Source of the DNA: Pelodera strongyloides
Taxonomy: Eukaryota > Nematoda > Chromadorea > Rhabditida > Rhabditidae
Assembly: GCA_036852015.1 (NCBI GenBank)
Contig: JAANDG010000442.1
Span: forward strand, 60,350 to 124,349
Length of the DNA: 64,000 nucleotides
Direction: 5' to 3'
In this document: positions 1 through 12,273 of the stretch, piece by piece
How positions within the stretch are numbered: the first letter of the stretch is position 1
Layout of the letters: every line of letters begins with the position of its first letter
Position numbers and translations under genes: made by a program
Notes under the pieces: model-generated
What the model was told of the DNA's origin: nothing
The model's database searches: none
The model's input: only the letters and a program-made list of their open reading frames with translations

Positions 1-66
1 TAGTTAAAGTCCAGCCTGCGGATAGGAATGGGCATCCCAAAATTGTTTACTCAAAATTCAGCTTAC

Positions 67-3000
67 CTTTGAAAATATTCTTGAACTTCCTGTCGAGTTG
101 TTTCACAGTTTAATGTCAATAATTCGAGACCTTTTGATAACCCATCAGATGCCTCGGTTATACGATTTGAAAGGCGTTTTACCTGAAAAATTAAAAAATT
201 GCTTTCAGGATATACAACAATTTATTTTTTCCATAAATGTGATCTCAATGGGAAAATTTATATGTGTAGACTAACCTTCGATCCTAACAACATACAGTGC
301 AGAAGTCTCTTATGTATATCAACGGCGAAACATTTACATTATAGGCTTATAGGCACACTAATTGCGGGGCCAACAACTTTGTGGCATCTATATTAAAAAT
401 CAACAACAACAGAACAAAATGAACTTGAAAAGATGTATTTCATACCTGCATTACTAATCGACTCATATCACGTTTCAACATATCCATGTGACTCTTTCGA
501 CATTCTTCACAAGCGCGTCTAGAAAATAATTAATTTAAAGCGAAATACTGGCCGGGTTTGAAACGCATCGTGGACAACTGAATTCTTATGTATTTATGCT
601 AATTTGCTCGAATTTAGCTCGATTTTTTATTCTAATTTATGTTCATTTGCATGAGCTGTACAAGAATGCTGGTGTACTCGATGTGTTTCAAAAACCGGCC
701 AATATTTTGCTTTAAAAAACGATTAAACAATTATTCAATAATAAAAACATATGCAGATAGTATACAGTACAAAACAAGCTGTCAATGGTCAAACATGAAA
801 ACCGACGTCATAAATGCGTAGAGCTTTTTTTATAATTCGTCCTAAAAGACTCGGAGCGTGCGTTATAGAGTCCTGTCTCGAGAATATCGAAAAGTAAAAT
901 ATTAAAAAAGTACCGATCACAATGCGCACAGGTCTCGCAATCTGCCTTCTCATCACATACTTTACATCGTTCCAGATTGTATCTGAAATATATTCAAAAT
1001 AACAATAATACTAGTTGTATAGTAAAAGGCTTATTTATTTTTTTGATGCTAACAGTTGCGTCAGTAGCCACCCATATCGGATACACCACAACCATAGACT
1101 GTATTCTAATCTCAGAAACTACAGTGGAACCTAATTTTATTCATAATACTGCAACAATAAGTCCTTTCATATTGTTTCAGTAACATTAAATATTTTTTTT
1201 ATGAAATTTGACTTTTCCGGTAAGTGTTGTACATCTGTGGACAATAATTCATTACGGTACCCTAGGCATCTCCATATTATACATCGTTTTTGTTCTTAGT
1301 CTTTTCTCTTGGCTAGCTCGTTCCAATACATACGGACGGCTGTTCACTTCATTTTTCGCACAAATGATGGTTCGTGTTGCTATGTTGAAATGAGTACGAG
1401 CGGCAGTTGCTTAATTTAATGTTAATTTCATAAAAAAAATATTTAATGTTACTGAAACAATATGAAAGCACGATGAGACGTATAGATGAGACATTTTTAA
1501 CGCGAATTTCTTCTTTATAGATCCTGCTGACTTAAAAAAACCCACAGTCCGGTTCTGCCTAACTCATAGTTAGAGGCAGTGTATATGTACGTACACTTGA
1601 GAATCAAAACCTTTTCGGACTAACATAAGTACATAGTACATCAACGGATTTGCTTGCCCTTCTATTCTATGGTAACTCTATAGCAGATTAGGAGTGCTCA
1701 AATATGACAAGCAAATATCTATGGAGGAGCTGGGAATTCAAGGTTAATATGTTTGTAATATCCTAATATCGGGACATATTACGTTTACATTTTTTACTAT
1801 CCTTGCGTCTTACGACTTACGACGCACACGTGTCCCTTAGGCTGACCATATGACTGGGACCATTTCATTTCATTGGGAACAGCTTTATTGTTGGAGAGGA
1901 TATGATCAGGTGTTAGGTCATAGGTGTACTCTACCAGGGTAACGTACTTGACGCAAAAACAGTCGTAATCAATAAAAATCGGAGAGAGAGAGAGAGAGAG
2001 AGACGAATGAAGGAGATATATTATTAGAGATGTGGAGAAGGAGAGAAAAGGAGAGGGGACAAAAGAGGAAATCTATGTGAAACTAACCGATAGAACAACA
2101 GGGATAGCCTAATATGTTCCTACTGAATCATTTCGTTCACAGTCCTCTTGATTAGTCAAAGATCCAAAATTACGGCACTTCAACGGCAAGCCAAGGATTT
2201 GCACCTTCTTCACGTAAAAACTGATATTTGGCTTTGGAAAAAAACATAAGATAGAGAGAGGACGAGAGTGTGTGAGAGAGAGAGAAAGAGAGAGAGAAAG
2301 AGAGTGAGAGACAGAGCAAAGGGGTTCTGCTTCTTTCTCACGTGCATTTTAGTTGTTTTTGCAATAGAGCAAAAAGATCGTATTCACTGTCACCGTTCCC
2401 TCGCACAGAGTAACACCTGAAGGGACGGCACTCTCGAACGGATAACTACAGTAGACACACTTGATGTCACGAATAGGCACAACAGGGGGTGAACAAAGTG
2501 TCATCGATCAATAAATACAATAAATTGATCGATCGATCGATATAATCAGTTAAACACGATAAACACGATAAACAGACATGAAAAAAGATGTCATAGAATT
2601 GTACGGAAGTAAATCATATCGTTGGATATCATCAGTGGGAAACACGATATACATGGACACAGGTTCTATAGCTATAGGATACAGATACAGTAGTACTAAA
2701 TCATACTGTCTTAGGATTTACTAAATCCAAAAGAACCCACCTGTGAATATACTCTTCTATTTGCGCTGCACTGTCCGGTGTGGACTGTAGATGAATATCG
2801 AGAAAACCCGTTAATGTGTAATTTGTCTGAAATTAAAGGGAAATCAATCATTGTTAAACTTTTACACAAATTATGAGAGGCAACGCAAAAAAAACTGTTC
2901 GATAAAGAACGTCATTAAACGTGCACTAACAATAAGGCTAGTTTTCCATACTACTAAGTAAGGTAAAGTAAGTTGGAGAAAAACGCGACTTGGGGTCTAT

Positions 3001-3906
3001 ATCCTAGATGTATTCTAGACCTTAGAACGCACCGTAGAACCTAATACAACCAAAAACTCTCTACTCGTCGCCGAATGCTCAGGACCTCTGCGGAACAAGT
3101 CATAGGCTTTAAAATCCTGCATTGAACCAATCTTGGAGTACGTTCTTGTAGCTAAAAGATTTATTTATTCATTAAAAAACGTTACCTGAAATGCCTTGAC
3201 CCCGTCATACGGTATGTTATGTTCGGCTCGACACTCAGGACATTTTAGAATCCGATGAAGGGAATCTGCACAACTTTCCAGACATGGATGGCAGAAAGTG
3301 TGCTGACAGGGAAGGAGTTTTGGTTGTCTGCAAGGCAAGATATACATTAAACTGGAAACTGAAAAAGCCTCATTGAATCAAAATATGTTAGCTGGATTGG
3401 ATGTGGTGACATAACTTTCCAATGCACATATTTACACAAACTGAATTCCAATTTGCAATTCAGACAGTAGCACTTCGACGTAAAAAGCTTACTTGTATCT
3501 ATCCAAACAGATGGGACAAGTGAGAAGTTGTTCGATTTTTTCGAGTGGATTCACGAAATCTGGAGGCCGTTGACTGGGAGATGTTTGCATCATTTGACGG
3601 ATCTGCAAATCAAGGAGACCATAACGTGCAGCTAAGCTAGACAAACCAATTAAATGTACATCGTAACGTGAACTCTACAAACAAACAACGTACAAACTCT
3701 GCCCATTAATTACCATTTAACGAAGGCCATCAGTAAGTATTGTACTCATAGGCAACGTTTACCGTGGTGATCATTATCAAACACTAATCGATATCAGTCA
3801 TGCAATCAATCAATACATACACACTAATCGATATCAATGGATGATTTAAATCAATAAATCGATAACTCACGCGTTCTCGCGCCTCGGCCTCCATGGCTGG
3901 GTCCAT
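67..3906 (-). CDS. nhl-1: NHL-1 orthologue (RING/B-box protein), N-terminal part
   Basis: Minus-strand gene open at the left edge. Exons in coding order: 3906-3871, 3602-3493, 3327-3186, 2826-2741, 982-914, 518-446, 182-67. All joins keep frame and use GT/AG sites. The protein starts [12 protein letters not shown]. Residues 41-81 form a C3HC4 RING (CPIC at 41-44, CQHTFCHPC at 56-64, CPEC at 78-81). A cysteine/histidine B-box-like segment follows ([12 protein letters not shown], then CEECRKSH), then the start of a coiled coil ([19 protein letters not shown]). The NHL repeats expected in this family lie outside the window. RING proteins of this TRIM-NHL class act as E3 ubiquitin ligases; C. elegans NHL-1 is the closest family I recognise, nearly identical through the RING. 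Introns are large (1.8 kb between exons 4 and 5) and hold two inverted-repeat elements. The start was chosen as the first ATG of the exon in frame with the RING. Confidence 0.93.
534..716. repeat. Family A inverted-repeat element, copy 1
   Basis: Starts TTTAAAGCGAAATACTGGCC and ends with the reverse complement form (GGCCAATATTTTGCTTTAAA). The middle contains TTTATGCTAATTTGCTCGA. It lies in an nhl-1 intron. Full-length relatives are at 23903, 32310, 33734, 44497 and 53080. Confidence 0.85.
1164..1468. repeat. Foldback element with ~43-base inverted ends
   Basis: The left end (about 1164-1206, CTTTCATATTGTTTCAGTAA...) is repeated in reverse complement at about 1424-1468. It lies in an nhl-1 intron. 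No second copy was noticed in the window. The arms are nearly identical, suggesting recent insertion. Confidence 0.8.
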
Positions 3907-4239
3907 GGTAGAAGAGCGGGGAGTGAATTCACAAAGGTCTCTGAGATGGGCAATGTCCCGGCAGCTCAGGTTGGGGGAGGGTACGCCGTATCTCTTCCCT
4001 CTCCACTATCAATGTTCAGCTTTACTCTCTCTCTCTATCTCTGATTTCCGAAGTCTTCGTTAAATCCCTGTAAAATCTGATCTCTCCTAAGATCCTTTGT
4101 CTCTGCGTCAGTATTACAGTGTGATTTCTCAACGACTGCCTGCCCGTACACTCAATCGTTGGACACACAGACACGAGGCGGCGGAACAGACAAAAATTGG
4201 ACACTCAAAATTCACGGATATCCCACCTTTGAGGAGCAA

Positions 4240-4272
<33 letters not shown>

Positions 4273-5483
4273 GGGGAGAGAGAGAGATTGAGAGAGAGAG
4301 TGTGCGAGAGATATCCGAAGTTCAGTCTTCATGCAAAGCAAGAACATATGTTCTTGGTGCTTATAGCTACACAGTACATTTTAAGGTTTTAGCTACCGCA
4401 CCATCGTGAATTCTCTTTGATTAATTAACCTTGCATTTGGGAGCCGGACCACATGTTTGGTATACAGCTTATTCTTATGAGTTCGATCAGTGTACTGTGA
4501 TGCTAGCACTAAGTGACGAGCCTTTTCCATCACAGAGCTCAGAACGAACTCCTCAGAATACGATGCACAACAAACATATCAGATGATGACATCCCCTCAC
4601 AATTAATACACTCGTGTCTGAGTACGATACAATGATTGACTATAAAGGGTGAAAGAGTTAGACTATAGGCCTATATCGACGATTTGTATTAAATGTGTTT
4701 ATTATAATATATACAAACTAAACTTCAACAAGATTCACCTCCGTGCCGTGAAGCTTTTCAGGTAAGTTTTTCGTAAAGTGTGCAGTAAGCATGCCTTTGA
4801 AATCTGCGGTTTTCTTTTTTCGCAATGTATACTCTTACGAAAAACTTAATTGAAAAGCCTTACGGTGGTGAATCCGGCTGAAATTCAGTTTGTATATACT
4901 ATAATAAACACTCTCTATACAAATTATGAACAAAGCATAAATATAGGTTCACTTTGGTTAGGGTGGCACAGCTACTCCGAGTCAGCTGCTACCACGGAAA
5001 TGAGTTGCGAAATTGCCGAAAATACGCAGAATGACGTAGTGCAACTTCCTTACAATCATTATTTTCTACTATACGTAGTTCCTCTTTTCATCAAAGGATA
5101 AATTCTTCCTCCAGTGAACAATTGGTACTATTTCGACAGCCTCTGATGACACATCATTTCTCAAGTGATTTCATAATACGTGCGATAGGGACATCAATGA
5201 TAGCCACCTTGAAATTAAAGGGAGTAAACTAGTTTATTAATGGGGGTAATACTGCTGCTTCTCACCATGATTACCGTACTTTTAACCTAAAGAATCAATT
5301 TCCACCAATATACCTCCTATTGTATCGAAACTCGTAACTCGTAACTAGTGTACAGTAGGAGCACACCAACTATTGAATTGTTTAACAAAAGCTATACACC
5401 AACTATCAAACCCGCATTCACAAAAATCTAAAGAATTGAAATCCCAATATCGAGTTCAAATATAGTTTTTCAGAAGTACTGAG
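3907..5483. other. Gap between nhl-1 and the zinc-finger gene
   Basis: No convincing exon on either strand. It holds a GA-rich microsatellite (about 4235-4310) flanked by CT at 4022-4040, which creates long stop-free shadow frames on both strands. It is the likely nhl-1 5' region; no clear spliced-leader acceptor was identified for nhl-1. Confidence 0.5.
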
Positions 5484-5962
5484 TCACACTGGTTGTTCAG
5501 GAACCTCCTCGACCGCCGCACTCTCTAACGCATCAAATAGTCTGCGATTCATCATTTGGAACGCTCTCTCTAACTGTATAACATCCGCCCACAGGGAACA
5601 CAAATAGTTTGCAGATGAGGATAGAACCTCGCAGTCTTTGTAGTTAGTTCCCTGACACTGGGGATGACTGACTATCGGGCCATTATTGAGAGTACCAGTT
5701 GTCCATCACGAAGCGCTGTAGGACCTGATCACAACAAAACGAGGATATTGTGAGAGAACCAGGGAAAATTTTGGGAAGCAGGCTGTCCAAAATTACAAAG
5801 ATTTGATCATATTGTAGTTTTACATTGCATTGACGCAGCACGATGCGTTAGTACGTACCTCTAACCTCCAATTACGGTAACTGAGCAGTGTGAATTAAAA
5901 TGTTTCTTTGGGTTGAACCACTGCGAATCACAAAGAGTGCATCTGTTCTTTTTTACTGACAT
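5484..5962 (-). CDS. Small zinc-finger protein, unrecognised family
   Basis: Three minus-strand exons: 5962-5866, 5724-5696, 5651-5484, giving 97 residues. The N-terminus carries a zinc-finger-like motif C-x2-C-x9-H-x3-H-C (CTLCDSQWFNPKKHFNSHC, residues 8-26). A mostly helical region follows (SSANYLCSLWADVIQLERAF, then QMMNRRLFDAL) and an acidic tail ending PEQPV. Intron 2 is only 44 bases. Its acceptor is ambiguous: AG at 5658/5657 or six bases on at 5653/5652; both keep frame, the first adding Cys-Gln. The ATG is preceded by TGTCAATGATAG-CC, a likely spliced-leader acceptor, about 260 bases after the SRP9 stop. I do not recognise the family; nucleic-acid or zinc binding is only a suggestion from the motif. 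The main risk is that the short middle exon (9 codons) is wrongly placed. Confidence 0.6.
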
Positions 5963-5985
5963 GGCTATCATTGACAAAAAAAACG
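5963..5985 (-). promoter_or_regulatory. Probable SL2-type trans-splice acceptor
   Basis: On the minus strand a U-run (TTTTTTTTG) is followed by TCAATGATAG and then CCATG of the zinc-finger gene. The position, shortly after the SRP9 AATAAA at 6176-6171, fits a downstream operon gene. No upstream in-frame exon was found. Confidence 0.5.
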
Positions 5986-6225
5986 ATGAGCAATCAGCAA
6001 GAGTTCATTGAAGTTGAACGCAAAGGACGAATAAACACTCAAATGACCTACGCATGATGTACAGAGACCAAGCTGCGGCTTCAACAATTAAGTCATAGAC
6101 GATCATATATTTTGAACTAAGATCGTAATGCGTAATAAATTAAGTGACACTATTAGAGAATATTAAACAATTTATTCGTAAAGATCACATATTAATAAGT
6201 TAAGCGAAGGAAGTGAAAGACATGT

Positions 6226-7010
6226 TCAGTTGGCAGAGACCATCTGTCGCATCAGTGAAGAGACGAGCTTCTCAAGTCGCTTGGCGTCCTTAAATTAAAA
6301 TATAGACGAAAGAAAAAGGAGCATCAAAAATTAATTCTAGTGTAACTGACTATTAGGGCGCATTCGAGTTGGACATTTTCCGGAAAAGAAAAGGAAAAAA
6401 GTGGTTCGAGATGGATTTCACCAGAAAAGAATGCAATTGCCACGCATACACATGCAAATGATCGATTGATTTTAGTTTCAATTACGGTACAATTGCATTT
6501 TCGACAATTATTTTGCGTGTATTATTTTTTTTTCTGGGTGTCCATCTCGAACCACTTTTTTCTTTTCTTTTCCGGAAAATGTCCAACTCGAATGCGCCCT
6601 TACTAATGGCCCACGAATAAGCTCAAAATGTGCGATTTCTATTCCAAACAATCAGTTGCAACGCACAATTACCAAAAGAGAACTTTGTTGTCGTGCTGTT
6701 AGTATTTTTGATCTATGAAGTAAAATATAGACGTTCACTTCAATGTTCACCTGCAATTGCGTGGTCGAATACTGCAAACACACAATGTCGTCGGTCATCT
6801 TTAGCACAAGTTTTCCTGATTCGTGGTTGTATTTTGTCACAAACCTGAAAATCAGAAAAGTGTATTCGGCACAATAAGAAAGCAGTATTGGGGAGGTACA
6901 ATGAGCTCATAAAAACGAATAAAACAACAATACCTGCACTTTTCAGCACTAGTGGCGTACAGTCGCTCTACAGCCTTCACAAACTCCTCCCAACTCGTGA
7001 AATAGGTCAT
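6226..7010 (-). CDS. SRP9: Signal recognition particle 9 kDa subunit (SRP9)
   Basis: Three minus-strand exons, 7010-6934, 6844-6751 and 6288-6226, encode 77 residues. SRP9 binds the Alu domain of SRP RNA with SRP14 and mediates elongation arrest in the cytosol. Family landmarks are visible: the start MTYFTSWEEFVKAVERLY matches the SRP9 'W-EEF...A-E-LY' opening, then KYNHESGKLVLKMTDDIVCL matches the 'KYRH..G.L..KVTDD.VCL' core, then KRLEKLVSSLMRQMVSAN closes the second helix. The length is slightly short of the roughly 86-residue vertebrate protein because of a reduced C-terminus. The start follows TTTGTTTCAG-AGAA, a good spliced-leader acceptor. AATAAA lies at 6176-6171. It appears to be the upstream gene of a two-gene unit with the zinc-finger gene. 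Intron 2 contains an inverted-repeat transposon at 6356-6599. Confidence 0.93.
6353..6602. mobile_element. Inverted-repeat MITE flanked by TTA (Harbinger-like)
   Basis: The element 6356-6599 has ~60-base inverted ends beginning GGGCGCATTCGAGTTGGACA. It is flanked on both sides by TTA (6353-6355 and 6600-6602), a three-base duplication typical of PIF/Harbinger elements. It has no coding capacity and lies in SRP9 intron 2. The class assignment is inferred from the duplication length and the GGGC end. Confidence 0.75.
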
Positions 7011-7014
7011 TTCT

Positions 7015-7028
7015 CTGAAACAAATAAG
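7015..7028 (-). promoter_or_regulatory. Spliced-leader acceptor of SRP9
   Basis: On the minus strand ATTTGTTTCAG is followed by AGAA and the SRP9 ATG. It is a U-rich acceptor with no upstream coding exon in frame. Confidence 0.6.
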
Positions 7029-7686
7029 CAAAATATCGGTATTATTCACAGTGATTCGTTAAAATGCGCAAAAGGAACAACCGGAAAAGACCTGACAATC
7101 ATAGCTCTCGTCTGTCTACACAAAGAGAATGGTTCGATGAGCAAATAGAGAGTTAGCCAGTAAAGAAGAATAAATAAGAAGAACATTTAAAAACATATTT
7201 ACGAACAAACAAAGTGTAGTAAAGTACCATCAAGTCGATCCGATTTGGCCAAAAATAAAAATATTTGGAGGTTTAGTGCAGTTTACTGTATTCTCGTGTG
7301 CTCCTCTATTGGTGCCAACTACGGTATTCATCCACGGAATAAGACTTCGCACTGAGAATATCTGTTAAAACGAAAAAAAAAACTCAAATTGGAAGAGGGG
7401 ATTTAGAAACAAATGTTTTCGACCGTAAGTTTTACAACCATAAGGACGGGAACAAAAGCAAGAGTTTAAGCCCAACTAGACACATAAACTCATTTATCAG
7501 CACATATTTTCCTGTACAATTTAGACTGAATACAGTAATCAATCTCATCTGCGATACGTAGACATTAGATCCCGATGTTGAAACACATTAGCGTTAACCT
7601 TCACATTGGTTAAATCAACGGCGAAAACCTTTTTATCTCGTAAATGCCACGGCAATTCATTTGCGCGGCATGACTTTTTTGGGGGG

Positions 7687-7935
7687 GGCGTGGTCAAGTG
7701 GCAAGGCCCTTGCTCACGCCACCGGTCGCTGGTTCGATCCCGGCCCGGAACCCCTCACCCCACCAAAGGTGTAAAAGTTGGTAGCTGGGTAAAACCAGCG
7801 GAGATAAATCGACTTCCCGAGCAGATTGGCCACCGGGAAGTTTAAATGGCCAGTATGTCCAGCCTCTGAGCTGGACCCCGGTGCACTGTTTCCGCGGATT
7901 CGGTTGATATAACCCGGTTCACTTTATCACTTTAT
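7687..7935 (+). mobile_element. tRNA-derived SINE
   Basis: The head holds an A-box-like TGGTCAAGTGGCAAGG (about 7691-7706) and a B-box GGTTCGATCCC (7731-7741), the spacing of an RNA polymerase III internal promoter. A tRNA-unrelated body follows and a tail repeating TTTATCACTTTATCTTTA. The cloverleaf acceptor stem is not intact, so it is not a functional tRNA gene. Confidence 0.65.
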
Positions 7936-9097
7936 CTTTAACTATGTGGTTATGTTACGTTTTCTAGGTATTCTTCTGTTAGAATAGTACCGAAACGTTG
8001 GACTTATCCTACTGGATCTGAAGGATGTAAATTACGACTCTATCGATCCCAAAAAAATGGAGCGTGCCAAAGAAGAAAATTACACAGTAGAACCCCATAT
8101 CGGCATATCCGCATATCTTTAAAAAAAATCAGAACTATTTACGTATATGCCCATATCAATTGTGCCCGTTAGCTTGATCAGTAAGCGAGTTTACGAAACC
8201 CTTGCCATTGATTGATGAATACCATTAGCTGCGACCTTTGCCAGTGCCATATGGATCTAACCTTACCTTCTTTGCCTTTTATTCTCTCCGCTTCCGCCCA
8301 TATTCTACCATTTGTTTCCGGTTTCCTTCATCTGTTGCCGGTCTTCGTCGGTCATTCTCTATTTGTTTGTATTCCAAACCCCCCCCCCCCGTAATGCGCA
8401 CCTTTTGCCCTCCCAACTCCCGTATTTGGCCGCCAAGAAAAGACACTTTTGATCCCGATCTATTCACTCAATTCCCAACATTTATGCCGATTCTGTTCTA
8501 TTATCTTTATTATATAAAATAAATAAACACAAAAGATATAGACCATTTAGATTTAGTTTCTAATGAGGATCAAATACCTATATGAGTGAGCCTTCAATCT
8601 CATTTCTCATTGTCTCACTTCTTTACGCAATTTTATATTGTTTAATAATCATTTTTAGTAACTAACAGAAACTTGTATTGGTTACCAAAACCAAGCATAG
8701 TAACTATTACCTAACCTAAGTTCCTCTCAACTAAGACTAAATGAATTGAGAAACCAATTGAAGCTTGTATTTGTACTTTAATGGTACTTGACCCACAATG
8801 ACCCAGAATTGCGCACAGATGTTGATGCACGTGTGTCAGCCAAAGAAAAAAGTAGTGCTCTCCTATTTCTAGTACAACACCACACGCCACACCGCTTTAA
8901 ATTTGAAATGTGCAAGTGAAACCTCCTAATCTCTATATCTTTCCAATAACTGAGACCGCCTCAACTTATGGAGGAGGTAAGGATTAACTGGTTTACTTTT
9001 AAATTCCAATCTATTCTTTCCCAGCACTTTTTAATATCTTCAGTTTCAGGAATACCAGTTTATGTCTATGTTCTCTTGGAATTCCACTTATAAAACT

Positions 9098-9208
<111 letters not shown>

Positions 9209-11972
9209 TCTCTGCTTCCTCATCAAATCAGATAGTGTCTTCCCTTTCTCTGACCTCCCAGAACGTGAATCTCATGAAGATCATTATCGCTTCCTTCACC
9301 AACTGATTTCTTTGTTGTTATGTTTCTGCTATGTCTATGTCCTCAATGCTAAGTAGAAGTTCTAGTCCTGTGACGTCATGCGCGTTTATTTATTTATTTA
9401 TTTATGTTATTGATTGATTTGATTATTCACCTTTTTATGAGCATTCTGTAAAGACATATCCTAGTTCCTAGTTTTGATCAGATTATCACATTGCTATCGC
9501 ACTCCGCGTTTTGTTTTACCAAGTCTCGCAAGTAGCACTGGTAAATCCACTCTATCCAAGGTTATCGTGCAGAGCAGACATAGTGCCCCAAGGGAACAAT
9601 GTTTCACAAGTCTTCCTGTATAAGAAAAATTAATCGTTAATTTTTTTTTCTGACTAAACTACTAAACATAGGAGGGGGTTTCCAGCAAAACGATAACTAA
9701 CACAAAAGCCGGCACTCATGCATCAAACTTTTAGTTAGAGCCCATAGTTCTGTCTGTCTGTCCATCCTGTGTATTTCTTGTAAATGTTTGTATAGCACTT
9801 GAGCTTCCAAAAGATAAGAGAAGAACACTTGTTAACTCGCCGCTGATAATTATTTTACTAATTGTGAATTTTCGTGTATTTATAGCGTATCTTATTATAT
9901 AAAGAAGAAGAGTTTGTCATGGTTTTTTTTTGTTTTTATGTCCACAACGAAGTCCTTTCATAAAGGCGCGTTCGAGATGGGAAAAAGTTGGTGGAATTCC
10001 GGAATTCCACCGTTCGAGATGGACACGGAAACGAGCGTGGAAAAGCAAAAATACCGTAGAGGATTCGTTGTGGGATTATATTTTTTAACAACTGCAGGAG
10101 CCAAAAATGATGCACGTTCGAAGTTGACCCCGACGGTTGGGTACAAGTTTCCATACTTGGTATTTCATATGATGTGCATTTAAAACGCGAAAACGGATGT
10201 CGTATACCTGATTAGTAATCTATCAAGTTCGTTAGTATTTTTATTAACCTAAGCCAGTGAGTCATTGCCCATTGCTGTGTCACCGGTTTATCTAATAAAC
10301 ACGCCTTATTTACTCCTAACTTCTATCCTGCTTATTACTAATTTAATAAACAGAACCCCTGATAACAATTTGGGGGTGCATCCTGCTTTAAATGTTTTAC
10401 TTTGAGGATGCATGCAATTCCTCTGAACGTTAGACGAACTGCTGACATTTAAAGCGGCATGGCACGTGGTTTTCAACTTTATTCCCAGCATATCACTCCG
10501 CGCTACCGCGCCCTTATAAATTTGCATATAATTTGCACTGGATAGGAGTGGAGTTGTCCAAAAAGCATGTCATCGTTTGAATATGTGAAAATATTTTCTT
10601 CTTTTCCATTGGGCTTTGTTGAATTTCGGTTCTGTTGAAATTGTCTTGTCTAACAGACAACTAGCATTCCATTACTCTTTTATATAAGACATTTTCTCCC
10701 ATTTTCTTTTAGTTTTGCTCTCTCTGTTTACATTCAGCGGACTATACTACTATAGAACTGGCGCACCCACATATAACGTCACTCTGTAACACACTGCTAC
10801 TTAAACTCCTTACTTTGCTCTAAGCTTTCGATAATCTGATGTTATCGTAACTGCGTGCAGCTAAAGGGACATGCCCATCAAAGTAAACCTATATTTACGA
10901 TACGTTCATAATGATTATAAAGCATTCTTATTGCAATATCACAAAGTTTAGTTTGTTGCGATAGCGGTTTTTTTACATATGTTTATCATTGTGTTGTGCA
11001 ATACAATACAAACAAGATACGTGTTTGTGAATAGGAATATGGTATATTCAACCAACGAAGCTCTACGTAATCTAACTCAGATGTTCGTTTATCTTATTGT
11101 TAGCCGTACATGACCTCGAATAAAATCATTCTCTCTCTATCTCTCTCTCTCTCTCTCTCCTTCACATGCAAATTCTCCCAGCGAGTTTTGTTCTCGCTAT
11201 TGCTTTAGAGAGATAGATAGAGAGAAAGATAAAGACAGCGCTACACGCTCCACGTTTGTCGCACCGGTTCTGCTTTGATGGGTGCGCTGTCTGCGCTGTC
11301 CTCTCGACACTTTTCCCGGCAGAAACCATCAGACGAAAGTTCTCTCCCTCTTTTGTTCACTAGGACATTCATTGATTTCTGTCATTCATTGTTGGTGAAG
11401 AATTAAGTCAATAATTATCAATTTTGTTTATCTTCCCGACTTTTAAAGCAGGCAATTAGTGGCCACAACTACCTGCCCGTGCCCTGCGCTTTATTCTAAT
11501 GTTGAATGTTGGTGACCAATGAACTGAAATTTGCACCCCATGTAAAGCTTTTGTTTTGTGTTCGTGATAGCCGAAAATTTTTTTCTTCATATTTTATGTT
11601 AACAAAGAACCTTGTGTGGGTTGCTATACTATCTTTTTGGGTACAAGTGAAATGAAATGCAATGAGTATGGAATTTGGTTGAATTAAATTGGACATCGTA
11701 TGCTGCTGCCGTAACTAACATACAACAAGACATTATCTTTTGCTGCCAATAATCATGGTATATAAATAAATACTGATAAGTAAACGGCCAATATGCATAA
11801 CATCAGACCTTGCATTAATCAATAAAAAAAAGTTTTCGCGTTGGTTGTTGTGGTTAAAGCGAGCACTGCCTGACAATACAATAGAGTGCCTTCTCTTTTT
11901 TTGCTATGGCTAGGTATAAATGGCACCTTACATTATTCACATTTCACACCCCGACGGCCCGACTATTGTTGT

Positions 11973-12154
11973 TTTAAAGCTATATAACGGCTGGTTTTTA
12001 AAACGTATGATAGGCAACTGCATTCCCATATAGTTTATGCATATGAACGTAATTAGACTATAGAATCGCGCAGTATCGCGCAGTTATTTGCATACACTAT
12101 ATGGGATAACAGAGACCAACCTACGTTTCCGAACCGACTGTCATACCGCTTTAA
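11973..12154. repeat. Family B inverted-repeat element upstream of dual oxidase
   Basis: Begins TTTTAAAGCTATATAACGGC and ends GACTGTCATACCGCTTTAA, with the shared core ATCGCGCAGTATCGCGCAGT. It is about 130 bases upstream of the oxidase spliced-leader acceptor. Relatives are at 40681-40862 and, degenerate, at 58290-58455. Confidence 0.8.
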
Positions 12155-12273
12155 TACGTTCTTACGTCTTTGCAGGGTCTGTGTGGCCTGTCCATTGTCT
12201 GTCAACATTTTAAAATATGGCCAATTTTAGAAAATGTTAGAAAAATACATAAGCTAACATAGTTTGCAAAACA

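Noticed and set aside
4022..4392. Overlapping Glu/Arg- or Ser/Leu-rich frames on both strands
   Set aside because: Translation of a GA/CT microsatellite. The same applies to frames at 9011-9226, 26574-27115, 30802-31104, 36402-36716, 42180-42362, 46733-47319, 49738-50312 and 62084-62426.
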